NCBI RefSeq assembly: GCF_019654915.1
Contig: NZ_BPET01000015.1
Coordinates: forward strand, 1 to 64,000
DNA from: Shewanella sp. MBTL60-007
Lineage (GTDB): Bacteria > Pseudomonadota > Gammaproteobacteria > Enterobacterales > Shewanellaceae
Direction: 5' to 3'
DNA: 64,000 nt
The notes under the pieces are model-generated. The model saw only the letters and a program-made list of their open reading frames with translations. It had not been told where the DNA came from and did not search any database. The position numbers and the translations under genes are program-made. Shown piece by piece: positions 9,848-18,066 of the stretch. Position 1 is the first letter of the stretch. Every line of letters begins with the position of its first letter.

Positions 9848-10321
9848 TTAAAGGAGTAGGCTGTTATCTATCTCATGAAACTGATTTACAGAATCGATAA
9901 GTGATTTTGCCGTTAAGCTTGGCACACCATACACTTGTGTTTCGACACCATATTTTTGGTGAATTTTTTGCATCAAGAGATCGAAGTCTCCATCACCAGA
10001 GAGTAAGATCACTGCGTCAACCTCACTAGCGGCTTCCATAATATCGATAGTGATCCCCACATCCCAATCTCCCTTAGCAGAACCATCGCTGCGTTGGATA
10101 AAAGGCTTAAGCTTTACCTCAAAGCCGATATGCTTGAGTGCGTCTTGAAACTTAAGCTGACCATCGTCACCACGATGAATGGCATAAGCGGTAGCCGCAG
10201 TAATTTCACCTTCATAACCGAGATGTTGCCAAAGTTTGCGGTAATTAAATTGGCGGCCATAGGCTTGGCGGCAGGTGTAATAGATGTTTTGCACATCGAC
10301 AAATAGGGCTATTTTTTTCAC
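9848..10321 (-). CDS. NYN-domain protein (LabA/DUF88 family)
   Basis: A 157-residue protein that is almost entirely one NYN domain, a PIN-like fold often found in nucleases. The first strand ends in FVDVQNIYY (residues 7-15), supplying the first conserved aspartate; GDWDVGITIDIMEAA at about 83-97 and LLSGDGDFDLLMQ at about 105-117 supply the other acidic residues expected at the metal site. The set looks complete, so RNase activity is plausible but unproven. The gene is followed after 235 bases by the alcohol dehydrogenase on the same strand, with no clear functional link. Confidence 0.85.
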   Translation of the reverse strand: MKKIALFVDVQNIYYTCRQAYGRQFNYRKLWQHLGYEGEITAATAYAIHRGDDGQLKFQDALKHIGFEVKLKPFIQRSDGSAKGDWDVGITIDIMEAASEVDAVILLSGDGDFDLLMQKIHQKYGVETQVYGVPSLTAKSLIDSVNQFHEIDNSLLL

Positions 10322-10501
10322 TGTATGCTCGTTTGGTTAGCTTGAAAATTAAGGTGTGTGCGCTACTGCAAAGGGCACTAGAGTATAAAGAATACTATTG
10401 CATAGGCGTAAAAATAGCGACGCTTTTAGCGAGAGATTATCGATATAACAACACGATAAAGGCTGTTTTATTGGTGATGTTAACCGCGATAGTTAATGAT
10501 G

Positions 10502-10690
10502 CTAAATATAGAGGTCTACATGAGCCATGCGTCTTTGGGGGGCTTGGCGGCGGTCATACAAATCAAGCCTATTGTTTTGTTCGTTGACTCGCCTATCTAT
10601 GCGAGTACGGCGCTCCGTTATAAATTGACCATTGATATTAAAGGTTTCATATAACATGGGTTCTAGAACGTTCGGCTGTGGTTTTTGCAT
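10502..10690 (-). CDS. Small basic hypothetical protein, about 62 aa
   Basis: The frame is open from a GTG at 10744, but an ATG at 10690 with an AGG 8 bases ahead is the better start. The product is arginine-rich, with ERRTRIDRR, YDRRQAPQRR and little hydrophobic sequence. Such RRxxDRR patterns are common in short conserved proteins of marine gammaproteobacteria and beside PilZ-type domains, but I do not recognise a family. It could bind nucleic acid or an acidic partner; that is a guess from charge alone. Confidence 0.5.
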   Translation of the reverse strand: MQKPQPNVLEPMLYETFNINGQFITERRTRIDRRVNEQNNRLDLYDRRQAPQRRMAHVDLYI

Positions 10691-10831
10691 AGGCATAACC
10701 TGACGGATGACAATAAGTGTTAAGTATAGATAAGAATCACTCACCTAGTACCAAGCCAAGTTTTCAGTGATTGGTTCGAGTTGATCGAGATAAGTGGCTT
10801 GCGGATGGCTTAAGTTAGAGCGGGTGAAGCG

Positions 10832-10862
10832 AAAGGAGCCGAGCCGAAAGGCTTAGCTCCTT
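10832..10862 (-). terminator. Hairpin after the second RND operon
   Basis: GGAGCTAAGCC and GGCTCGGCTCC form an imperfect 11-bp stem with a TTTC loop, 30-60 bases after the pump stop on the minus strand. The downstream run is only CTTTCG, so it is a weak intrinsic terminator; the plus-strand side is T-rich, so it may work both ways. Confidence 0.5.
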
Positions 10863-10890
10863 ATTTTGTTAATGTTATTTGCTGCTTATC

Positions 10891-13800
10891 TTATTTACTG
10901 ATTAGCGTCTTCTGGTGTTCAGCAATCGCCTGATTAAGCTGCGACTCAACAAAACCAGGAGACTTAGTTGCAGTAGAAATTAAGCGATACATAGCCGGAA
11001 TAACTAATAGGGTGACAAAGGTGGCAAAGGCCATACCAAAGAACACTACTGTACCGACAGAGATGCGGCTCTCCGCGCCTGCACCTGTCGAAAGGATAAG
11101 CGGAATCGCGCCGATAAGCGTGGTGAAGGCGGTCATTAGAATTGGGCGTAAGCGTCTTACCGAGGCATCGATAATCGCTTGCTCAATCTCAAGTCCTTTG
11201 TCTCTTAGCTGATTGGCAAATTCAACAATCAAGATGCCATTTTTGGTCACCATACCTATCAGCATGATCATGCCAATCTGGCTGTAGATATTCAGGCCTT
11301 GTCCGGTCAGGTACAGGCCTAAGAAGCCACCAAATACCCCCATTGGCACGGTAAACATCACCACCAGCGGGTTGATAAAGCTCTCAAACTGCGCAGCCAA
11401 TACTAGGTAGGCCACCAACAAGGCTAAGCCAAATACGATAAAGATACTGCTTTGATTCTCTTTAAAGTCTTTAGACTCGCCGGTGTAGGCAACTGAAATG
11501 TCGCTCGGTAGCATCTCAATGGCTTTTTGATCTAAGAAATCCAGGGCTTCTCCCAGGGTATAACCTTCACCTAAGTTGGCCTTTAAGGTGATCGATTTTT
11601 GCTTGTTGTTATGGCTCAGTTTCAACGCCGATGCCACCTCTTCAATATGGGTGATGGTATCTAAAGTTACCAGCTCGCCTTTGGCCGAGCGCATATAGAT
11701 CTGGCTTAAGTCCGCCACGTTATTAAAGCTGTTCTTATCGCCACGAAGGTAAACATCGTACTCTTCACCACGCTCAACAAAGGTAGTTTCACTGCGCCCG
11801 CCGAGCATGATCTCTAGGGTCTCAGATACCTCGGCTACACTTATTCCAAGCTCAGCGGCGCGCTCTTTATCGACGGTTACCACCAGCTCTGGTGAGGTTT
11901 CTTTATAGTCGATCTCAGGGCTGTCGAGAATAGGGCTATACAGTGCTTCCTCCTCCAGTAGTTGCGCCCATTTGAACAGCTCTTGATAATCTGAGCCGCC
12001 AAGAACAAATTGCACTGGCTCGCTTGAGCCGCCTCTAAAGCCAGGTAGTAGCGGTCGCACCATCACATCGGGAATGCCTTTTAGGGCGTTTGCCACAATC
12101 CCAAGAGCTTGCTGGGCGTTGACTGTACGCTCATTCCAATCTTCGAGCTGTATGATCACAAAGCCCGTTTGGTCACCAGCACGACCACCAAAGGCTGGGG
12201 CTTGAATGCTGAATGATTTCACTACCCCCTGACCCAGTAGCGGCATCAGTTTATCTTCGGCAATCTCCATGTTGGCTGCCATACGGTTATAACTGGTACC
12301 TTCCGCGCCCTTAATAAAGGCAAAAATTACCCCTCTGTCTTCTTGCGGCGCAAGCTGGGCTGGCACCTGCTGCATTAACCAGCCGCTGCCTAAGATACAA
12401 GCGATAATTACCAGTGGCGCAGCCAGTCTGAGTGAAACGGCTTTGGTCACCATCTTACGATAGAAGTTTTCAAGACGAGTAAATATTGACTCAACCCAGA
12501 GGTTAAAACGGTTAGGTTTAACGTTGGCTTTGAGGATCTTACTACCCAGTACCGGTGTGAGAGTAAGGGCTATCAGCGATGAAAACAGCACAGATACGGC
12601 CAACATGACCGAGAACTCGGTAAACAGTAGCCCCACCATGCCTTCCATAAAGGAGATAGGTAGAAATACCATCACCAGTACCGCCGTGGTTGCCATAACG
12701 GCAAAGCCAACTTCTCGGGTGCCGTTATAGGCGGCCAAGATCGGTGGTTCGCCCTTTTCAATATGATGGAAGATATTCTCAACTACCACGATAGCATCAT
12801 CGACCACTAAGCCAATAGATAGGATCAGCGCCATTAGGGTCAGTAGGTTAATCGAGTAGCCAAACATGTTAGCGGCGATAAAGGCGGAAATGAGTGACAC
12901 CGGAACCGTCACCGCAGGGATCAGAGTTGCCCTTGCTTGGCCGATGAAGATATACAGCACTAACACAACCAGTAGAGCGGTTACGGCTAGCGTACTGAAA
13001 ACTTCATCAATCGAGCGGTCAATAAATACGGTAGAGTCATAATCGACAATCAGCTTGGTGCCTTCGGGCAGAAACTTCTGAATCAGCTCCACTTCTTTAT
13101 GTACGTCTTGTGCAACTTCAAGGGGGTTAGCATCAGATTGAGGCACTATGCCTAGGCTGATGTTGACCACGCCATCGCTCTTGAAGGTCGAGTTTTCATT
13201 CTCTGCACCAATAAACACATTGGCGACATCTTTTAGATACACCTGCGAGCCATCTGCTGCAGTGCGTAGTACTAAATAGTTGAAATCATCGGGAGTCTGA
13301 TACAAGCGTGCTGTACGCACCGCCATCACAGTAGTGTCATTTCGCACTTCACCGCCCGGGGTCTCGACGTTCTCTCTATTTAAAACACTGACGATATCAC
13401 CAGCGGTGACATTTCGTCCCGCCATCAGCTCTGGGTTGAGCTGTACATACATCACCTTATATAAGCCGCCTGAAATATTAACACTGCTCACGCCGGAGAT
13501 AAGGCTAAATCTGTCTTCTAGTACGCGCTGGGCATAATCGGTCAGTTGGGTTCTATCCATAACCGATGAGCTTAAATTGACATATACCGCAGGCTCACCA
13601 GAGCCGTTGTCTTTTGAAACAATCGGGTCATTGGCTTCGTCTGGTAGGCGTCTTTGAGCACGGGCTACTGCGTCGCGTACATCGCTCACCCCTTCGGTGA
13701 GATCCCACCCTAGCAAGAAGGTCACGGTAATACGCGACATGCCGTTGCGGGTGATAGATTCAATCTGATCGACACCACTAATACCAGTTAATTCGCTTTC

Positions 13801-14001
13801 TAGTGCCGTGGTTATTTGGCTTTCCATGATGGTGGCAGAAGCCCCCTCATAGGTGGTCATTACAGTAACAACCGGACTTTCCACATCGGGCATCTCGCGC
13901 ACGGCAAGCTTACTAAATGATACGGCGCCGAAAACACAAAGCAGTAGACTCAGTACTATGGCAACGACAGGGCGTTTTACTGAAACATCGGACAACCACA
14001 T
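10891..14001 (-). CDS. RND efflux pump, HAE1 family, second system
   Basis: A second proton-driven RND transporter of 1036 residues. The proton-relay pair is in [16 protein letters not shown] at about residue 400 and the second-repeat motif MVTKNGILIVEFANQLRD is near 940. It differs strongly from the pump at 4676, with a distinct periplasmic region and an N-terminus (VKRPVVAIVLSLL, REMPDVESPVV) nearer to the MdtB/MexF-like or Vibrio VexH-like branch. Its ATG follows the adaptor stop with no gap (TAA then ATG), so the two are translationally coupled. Substrates are unknown. Confidence 0.93.
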   Translation of the reverse strand: MWLSDVSVKRPVVAIVLSLLLCVFGAVSFSKLAVREMPDVESPVVTVMTTYEGASATIMESQITTALESELTGISGVDQIESITRNGMSRITVTFLLGWDLTEGVSDVRDAVARAQRRLPDEANDPIVSKDNGSGEPAVYVNLSSSVMDRTQLTDYAQRVLEDRFSLISGVSSVNISGGLYKVMYVQLNPELMAGRNVTAGDIVSVLNRENVETPGGEVRNDTTVMAVRTARLYQTPDDFNYLVLRTAADGSQVYLKDVANVFIGAENENSTFKSDGVVNISLGIVPQSDANPLEVAQDVHKEVELIQKFLPEGTKLIVDYDSTVFIDRSIDEVFSTLAVTALLVVLVLYIFIGQARATLIPAVTVPVSLISAFIAANMFGYSINLLTLMALILSIGLVVDDAIVVVENIFHHIEKGEPPILAAYNGTREVGFAVMATTAVLVMVFLPISFMEGMVGLLFTEFSVMLAVSVLFSSLIALTLTPVLGSKILKANVKPNRFNLWVESIFTRLENFYRKMVTKAVSLRLAAPLVIIACILGSGWLMQQVPAQLAPQEDRGVIFAFIKGAEGTSYNRMAANMEIAEDKLMPLLGQGVVKSFSIQAPAFGGRAGDQTGFVIIQLEDWNERTVNAQQALGIVANALKGIPDVMVRPLLPGFRGGSSEPVQFVLGGSDYQELFKWAQLLEEEALYSPILDSPEIDYKETSPELVVTVDKERAAELGISVAEVSETLEIMLGGRSETTFVERGEEYDVYLRGDKNSFNNVADLSQIYMRSAKGELVTLDTITHIEEVASALKLSHNNKQKSITLKANLGEGYTLGEALDFLDQKAIEMLPSDISVAYTGESKDFKENQSSIFIVFGLALLVAYLVLAAQFESFINPLVVMFTVPMGVFGGFLGLYLTGQGLNIYSQIGMIMLIGMVTKNGILIVEFANQLRDKGLEIEQAIIDASVRRLRPILMTAFTTLIGAIPLILSTGAGAESRISVGTVVFFGMAFATFVTLLVIPAMYRLISTATKSPGFVESQLNQAIAEHQKTLISK

Positions 14002-15114
14002 TTAGATGCTTCCCCTTGCTTGCTGTTCTTCAGCGTCTTTTACTGCGCCTTTTTGTGCCAATGCAGGCTCTGTAAGATCCTTGACCATTAGCCCATCACG
14101 CATATTGACGAGTCCCTGTACTACTACTTTATCGCCAATTGTCAGGCCTTGACTGATGAGTACTTGATCTTCAACGCGAGCACCAAGCGTCACCTTGGTG
14201 CGCTTTGCAATACCGTCCTCGCCAATTACATAGACGAAGCGGTTAGTACCTGAGTACTCAAGTGCCTGTACTGGGATCACCGGCTCTGCAATACTTGGGA
14301 ACAGCAAGGTTGCTGACATCATCATACCGGGTTTTAGCTGGTGGGCTGGATTATCAAATTGCACTCGAACCCTGAGGTTCAAGGTATCTTGATTTACACG
14401 TGAGTCGATGGCTGTCACCTTGCCGATAAACTCCTTTTGCGGCCAAGCACGGCTGTTAGCACTCACTGACATGCCCACGCTGAGCTGTGATAGGTAGTTC
14501 TCAGGCACTTGTAAATCGAGGCGCATACTTGAGAGATCATCGAGAGTGAGTAGCTCTGTGCCTGCGCTCACCATTTTACCTTGGCTAAAATCGATAAGGC
14601 CTGCCGTGCCTGAAAACGGTGCACTGAGATAGTGGTAATCTAGATCGGCTTGAGCCGCGGCTAAGCGAGCACTGGCCATGTCGACACTGGCTTTTTGGGC
14701 GTCAATTTCTGTTTTAGTGATGGCGTTCTGATCGATAAGCTTCTGAAACTCTTTCAGTTTACGTTTCTCATCGGCTAGGTAAGCAGCGGCCTCGGCTAGA
14801 GCGGCTTGTGCTTTGGCGTCATCAAGCTGCACTAATATTTGTCCTTGGTCTATCTCCTGCTCAGTATTGACTCGGATCGACTTAATCTTGCCAGCAATTT
14901 GCGGTGCGATAAAGACCGATTGCTCTGCATCGAGTTTACCTATTAGAGAAAGTGATTGAGAAAGCTCATGTTGCTCAACGATGCCAGTGACGACGGGCAC
15001 GGTACGGACTGGGCGTTCCTTGTTATCGGTGCGTTTCGCTTCTGAGAAACTACTATAGGAAATTGCGCCAACAACAATGAGCAATATGGGAACAAGGTAA
15101 TAAGATGGTTTCAT
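14002..15114 (-). CDS. RND periplasmic adaptor, second system
   Basis: Membrane fusion protein of 370 residues for the pump that follows it. The N-terminal hydrophobic segment (about residues 4-22) lacks a lipobox cysteine, so it is probably a membrane anchor or cleavable signal rather than a lipoprotein, unlike the adaptor at 3418. Lipoyl half-motifs (IAPQIAGKI near 70 and SAPFSGTAGL near 164) flank a short helical hairpin rich in alanine, followed by beta-barrel strands. It is the first gene of a two-gene unit. No ribosome site stands out before the ATG. Confidence 0.9.
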   Translation of the reverse strand: MKPSYYLVPILLIVVGAISYSSFSEAKRTDNKERPVRTVPVVTGIVEQHELSQSLSLIGKLDAEQSVFIAPQIAGKIKSIRVNTEQEIDQGQILVQLDDAKAQAALAEAAAYLADEKRKLKEFQKLIDQNAITKTEIDAQKASVDMASARLAAAQADLDYHYLSAPFSGTAGLIDFSQGKMVSAGTELLTLDDLSSMRLDLQVPENYLSQLSVGMSVSANSRAWPQKEFIGKVTAIDSRVNQDTLNLRVRVQFDNPAHQLKPGMMMSATLLFPSIAEPVIPVQALEYSGTNRFVYVIGEDGIAKRTKVTLGARVEDQVLISQGLTIGDKVVVQGLVNMRDGLMVKDLTEPALAQKGAVKDAEEQQARGSI

Positions 15115-15448
15115 GAGTGATTACTTAACAGAGCCAAAGTTGGGATTATTTTAGAGAAAAATACACTGATATAGAGTAAAGCAATGTAAAGTAAAGAAAA
15201 TTAGAAGTTAACGTTTTACGTTTTTAGATCAATGCATTAGCAAGTTTTACAAACTTGAAATATTGTTATCGTGAGGTTTGCATAGGTAGCAGTTTGGGGA
15301 GGTATAGAGTGAGTGACCTTAACGAACTAAACGTCAAAATTGCCCTGAAGTCTGCCTAGATGTTAATAGCAGCTAAAAGCAAAGAGTCAACCATCGGGCT
15401 GGTTGACTCTTCTCTGATACTCGTCGTGCTAATTGTTAGGGGCTAATA
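15115..15448. other. Intergenic region upstream of the second RND operon
   Basis: AT-rich, about 330 bases. The half next to the adaptor should hold its promoter; the other half carries the phosphatase terminator. No regulator gene or operator was recognised. Confidence 0.4.
15382..15412 (-). terminator. Terminator of the metallophosphatase gene
   Basis: AGAGTCAACCA and TGGTTGACTCT form an 11-bp perfect stem with a 6-base loop, followed on the minus strand by TTTGC. It sits 40-70 bases after the gene stop. Confidence 0.75.
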
Positions 15449-16531
15449 TTAGAGTGATTGGCGAGAACCATCGTAAAGACCGCGAGTTAACTCTCCTTCA
15501 TGGATAAGTAGCAGCTCACCTTGTTCTCCAAGTTTAATACTACTGTCGATAGCAATAATCTTATTATCAAATAAGCCTAACACCTGTTTTTGAGAGGTGT
15601 GCCCCACGGTGATGTGGTTAACGTCAAAATAGCTGAGTATCTTGTCGAGCTCTGCTTCTGTAAAGGCATCTGAAAAGTAGCCGCGATACCAAGTGGGGCC
15701 ATTGCCGTAGAACAGAAAACTGAGCAGGTCATCTTGTTTTAGCTCCGCCTTAGGCCGGCCTATGTTAGCGCGAAATAACTGGTTAGCCTCTGCGATAGTC
15801 AACTGACGCTCGAGCCATTCATTACTAATGCCGCCATGCATATAGAGTACGTCATTAATCTTGACTAGGGTGTTCTTGCTTCTCAGCCATTGGCCAATCT
15901 CTGTGTCTTCGCCATAGAGAGCATCGTTGCTTCTGTTGAGTAGTTTACTGGCTAAGTCATAACGCTCATGGACGTACCTTAAGTCACCACCTAGCACCAT
16001 CTGCTCATGGTTACCCATCAGCAAATGCAGCATGCCGCCAGCGGCTTTGGCTTGCCTGTCTAACTTATACATAAACCACAGCACTTCGTTAATTTGATCG
16101 CCGCGATCAAACATGTCGCCAGTCATCACCATATGACCATCGCCAAAGGCCCAGTTGTTATCGGCATCGATGATGTTTTGATTCTTAAGAAGGGTGATTA
16201 ACACATCGTATTGGCCATGGACATCACTGAGGGCAACGACTTTTTTCACGCCATCATAGCTGTCAGGCATGACTTGTTTGACATCATCGGTGAGCAGCGG
16301 CTCAGGCAAGTTGCCGCAGTTTTCTGGTCGCTTTAGCGAGTGCTGACTTACTTGGTAACTCGTCAGTTTGCTATTACAGATCCAGTAGGCAGTTTGTTGG
16401 GATGCACTTTGAACAGCACTTTTGTCTTGGATGACATAGGGGCCATCAAACTGATAGTGGCTGGTTTCATTAGCGCTTAACTGACCTGATAGGCCAACGA
16501 GTACTGTGGTGTAAAGTAGGGCTTTGAGCAT
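15449..16531 (-). CDS. Secreted calcineurin-like metallophosphatase
   Basis: A 360-residue phosphoesterase with an N-terminal signal peptide (about 20 residues, ending near LSA-NE), so it should work in the periplasm. All core metal motifs are present: LSDVHGQ at 101-107, TGDMFDRG at 137-144, MGNHEQM at 172-178, MHGG at 231-234 and VGHTS near 317. These bind two metal ions in the PPP and calcineurin fold. It resembles the cold-active protein-tyrosine phosphatase described from a Shewanella, which belongs to this fold rather than to the cysteine phosphatases; that match is from memory. The natural substrate is unknown. Confidence 0.85.
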   Translation of the reverse strand: MLKALLYTTVLVGLSGQLSANETSHYQFDGPYVIQDKSAVQSASQQTAYWICNSKLTSYQVSQHSLKRPENCGNLPEPLLTDDVKQVMPDSYDGVKKVVALSDVHGQYDVLITLLKNQNIIDADNNWAFGDGHMVMTGDMFDRGDQINEVLWFMYKLDRQAKAAGGMLHLLMGNHEQMVLGGDLRYVHERYDLASKLLNRSNDALYGEDTEIGQWLRSKNTLVKINDVLYMHGGISNEWLERQLTIAEANQLFRANIGRPKAELKQDDLLSFLFYGNGPTWYRGYFSDAFTEAELDKILSYFDVNHITVGHTSQKQVLGLFDNKIIAIDSSIKLGEQGELLLIHEGELTRGLYDGSRQSL

Positions 16532-16623
16532 AATCTTTAGTTTCTTATTAATCGTTATTATGAGCAGTGTTTATTGATGGTGCTGTTGTTATTTTTAGTT
16601 CTAGCTTAGGTTCATGTCCGTCA

Positions 16624-17826
16624 TTACCAACCAATCAGATAGCGGCTACGCTTACTGAGCAGTTTCTTTATCACTATCGCAATCATGTATGAGATGGTTA
16701 CTACCACAAGGGTAACGATTAAGGTGGTAAAGATATTGCCTTGACCCGCGAGACCGAATAGATCTGGGCTGTCGTAGATCATCCACCAAGGTGTGGTGAT
16801 CCAAGGGTGGATAAAGTAGATGGCAAAACTGACCTCGGCCAGTTTTTGTAATGGCTTAATCGAGATATGTTCAAACTTATTTAAAATTGCCAGTATGACT
16901 AAGGTCAGTAGGATTTTTTGCGGCAGCATTAGGTCCGGTACTGTCATCTCAAATGGGGCTTTATTCAATACCCCAGCACCGAAATACTCAGCTTGGATCA
17001 GTGCTAAGGCAATGCCACCCAGCAACATCGGCAACCAATACCTGTCGATAAATGGAAACAGCTTATCGCGATGGGCTGAACCCCAAACCCCAAGCAAGTA
17101 CACAGGTAAAAAATAGACTAAGGACTGGATCGCGTTGAGGTTAGAAATCGGTCTATGCACCATGATGGCAATCAATAACAGCGGAATGGCGTAGTAGAGT
17201 ACTTGTTGTTTCTTAATGAGATACATGACCCAAGGAGACAGTGCAAACAGCATCATACCCATGGGGATATACCAATAAGCGGTAAGGGTGCGGCCGGTGA
17301 TGACATACCAACTAGCGGCTTGTGCAGGCGCGGTGATATCGGCGAGCTCTTTATGCATCATAGGATCGGTGCCGACCGTGATATGCCAAACAATCCAAGG
17401 CAGTGACAGTAGAAGGTAGGGCAGAAAAACAAACTTGGTTTTGCTCTTCATATACTTCTTATAGTCCCAGCGGTGATAAAACACGTGGTGGAACAAAAAA
17501 CCTGAGATAAACACAAAAAACACCGTGCCATTCATCATCAAGTTAAACCAAGCCTTGTCGGCGAAGGTTTCTATCTGCCAGCCAGCAGGGCGGTAGCAGT
17601 GGGCCATAACGATAAAGATAATGGCGATGCCACGAAAGTGATTGATACTGTTTAAGAAGCCGCTGGACTTGTTAGTTTGAGTGTGAACTTGAGCCTGAGT
17701 CTCCACTGGGGGATTGCTCCCTGAAGTGGATGAGGTGTTTAGCGTGTTATCTTCCACCGTCGTCGCGTCAGCTTTATCTTCCACCTTAGTTGCGTTAGCT
17801 TTATCGTCCATTGCATTATCGTCCAT
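16624..17826 (-). CDS. Acyltransferase-3 family membrane protein
   Basis: Integral inner-membrane protein with about ten membrane helices, typical of enzymes that acetylate or succinylate polysaccharides and other surface glycans. The signature start of the domain, NSINHFRGIAIIFIVMAHC near residues 59-77, holds the catalytic histidine; conserved arginine and FFVFISGFLF follow near 103-112. The cytoplasmic N-terminus of about 55 residues is unusual: acidic and low complexity, with DKANATKVE and DKADATTVE as consecutive 9-residue repeats. No glycan gene cluster is near, so the substrate cannot be inferred. Only a weak ribosome site precedes the ATG. Confidence 0.85.
   Translation of the reverse strand: MDDNAMDDKANATKVEDKADATTVEDNTLNTSSTSGSNPPVETQAQVHTQTNKSSGFLNSINHFRGIAIIFIVMAHCYRPAGWQIETFADKAWFNLMMNGTVFFVFISGFLFHHVFYHRWDYKKYMKSKTKFVFLPYLLLSLPWIVWHITVGTDPMMHKELADITAPAQAASWYVITGRTLTAYWYIPMGMMLFALSPWVMYLIKKQQVLYYAIPLLLIAIMVHRPISNLNAIQSLVYFLPVYLLGVWGSAHRDKLFPFIDRYWLPMLLGGIALALIQAEYFGAGVLNKAPFEMTVPDLMLPQKILLTLVILAILNKFEHISIKPLQKLAEVSFAIYFIHPWITTPWWMIYDSPDLFGLAGQGNIFTTLIVTLVVVTISYMIAIVIKKLLSKRSRYLIGW
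17752..17805 (-). repeat. Two 27-bp tandem repeats in the acyltransferase gene
   Basis: Codons 8-16 and 17-25 are near-identical 27-bp units, differing at only a few positions. The unit is a multiple of three, so a change in copy number would keep the frame. Confidence 0.75.
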
Positions 17827-18023
17827 TAATAGCGTCTTGTTATTATTCTAGCGACAGAAACCGCTGCTATTTCGATTGGCTAATTTATACCAAATGGCAT
17901 TTTGGCATAATTATTAAGCTTTTTGTTATTGAACTGCGAATTTTTTGTGCAGATTATATTTAGAGGCTTGTTTATGGAAGTAGAGCGGTTGGAGATTAAA
18001 TGACAGCATTGGAGCTGTGTAAT

Positions 18024-18050
18024 AAAAAAGGAGACCGAGGCCTCCTTTTA
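18024..18050 (-). terminator. Terminator of ettA
   Basis: On the minus strand AAGGAGGCC and GGTCTCCTT pair around a short loop and are followed by a T run. It lies shortly after the ettA stop. Confidence 0.75.
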
Positions 18051-18066
18051 AATCGAGTGGTAAAAC

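Noticed and set aside
10333-10587. An 84-codon plus-strand frame
   Set aside because: It overlaps the small basic gene on the other strand and lacks a ribosome site and any recognisable motif.
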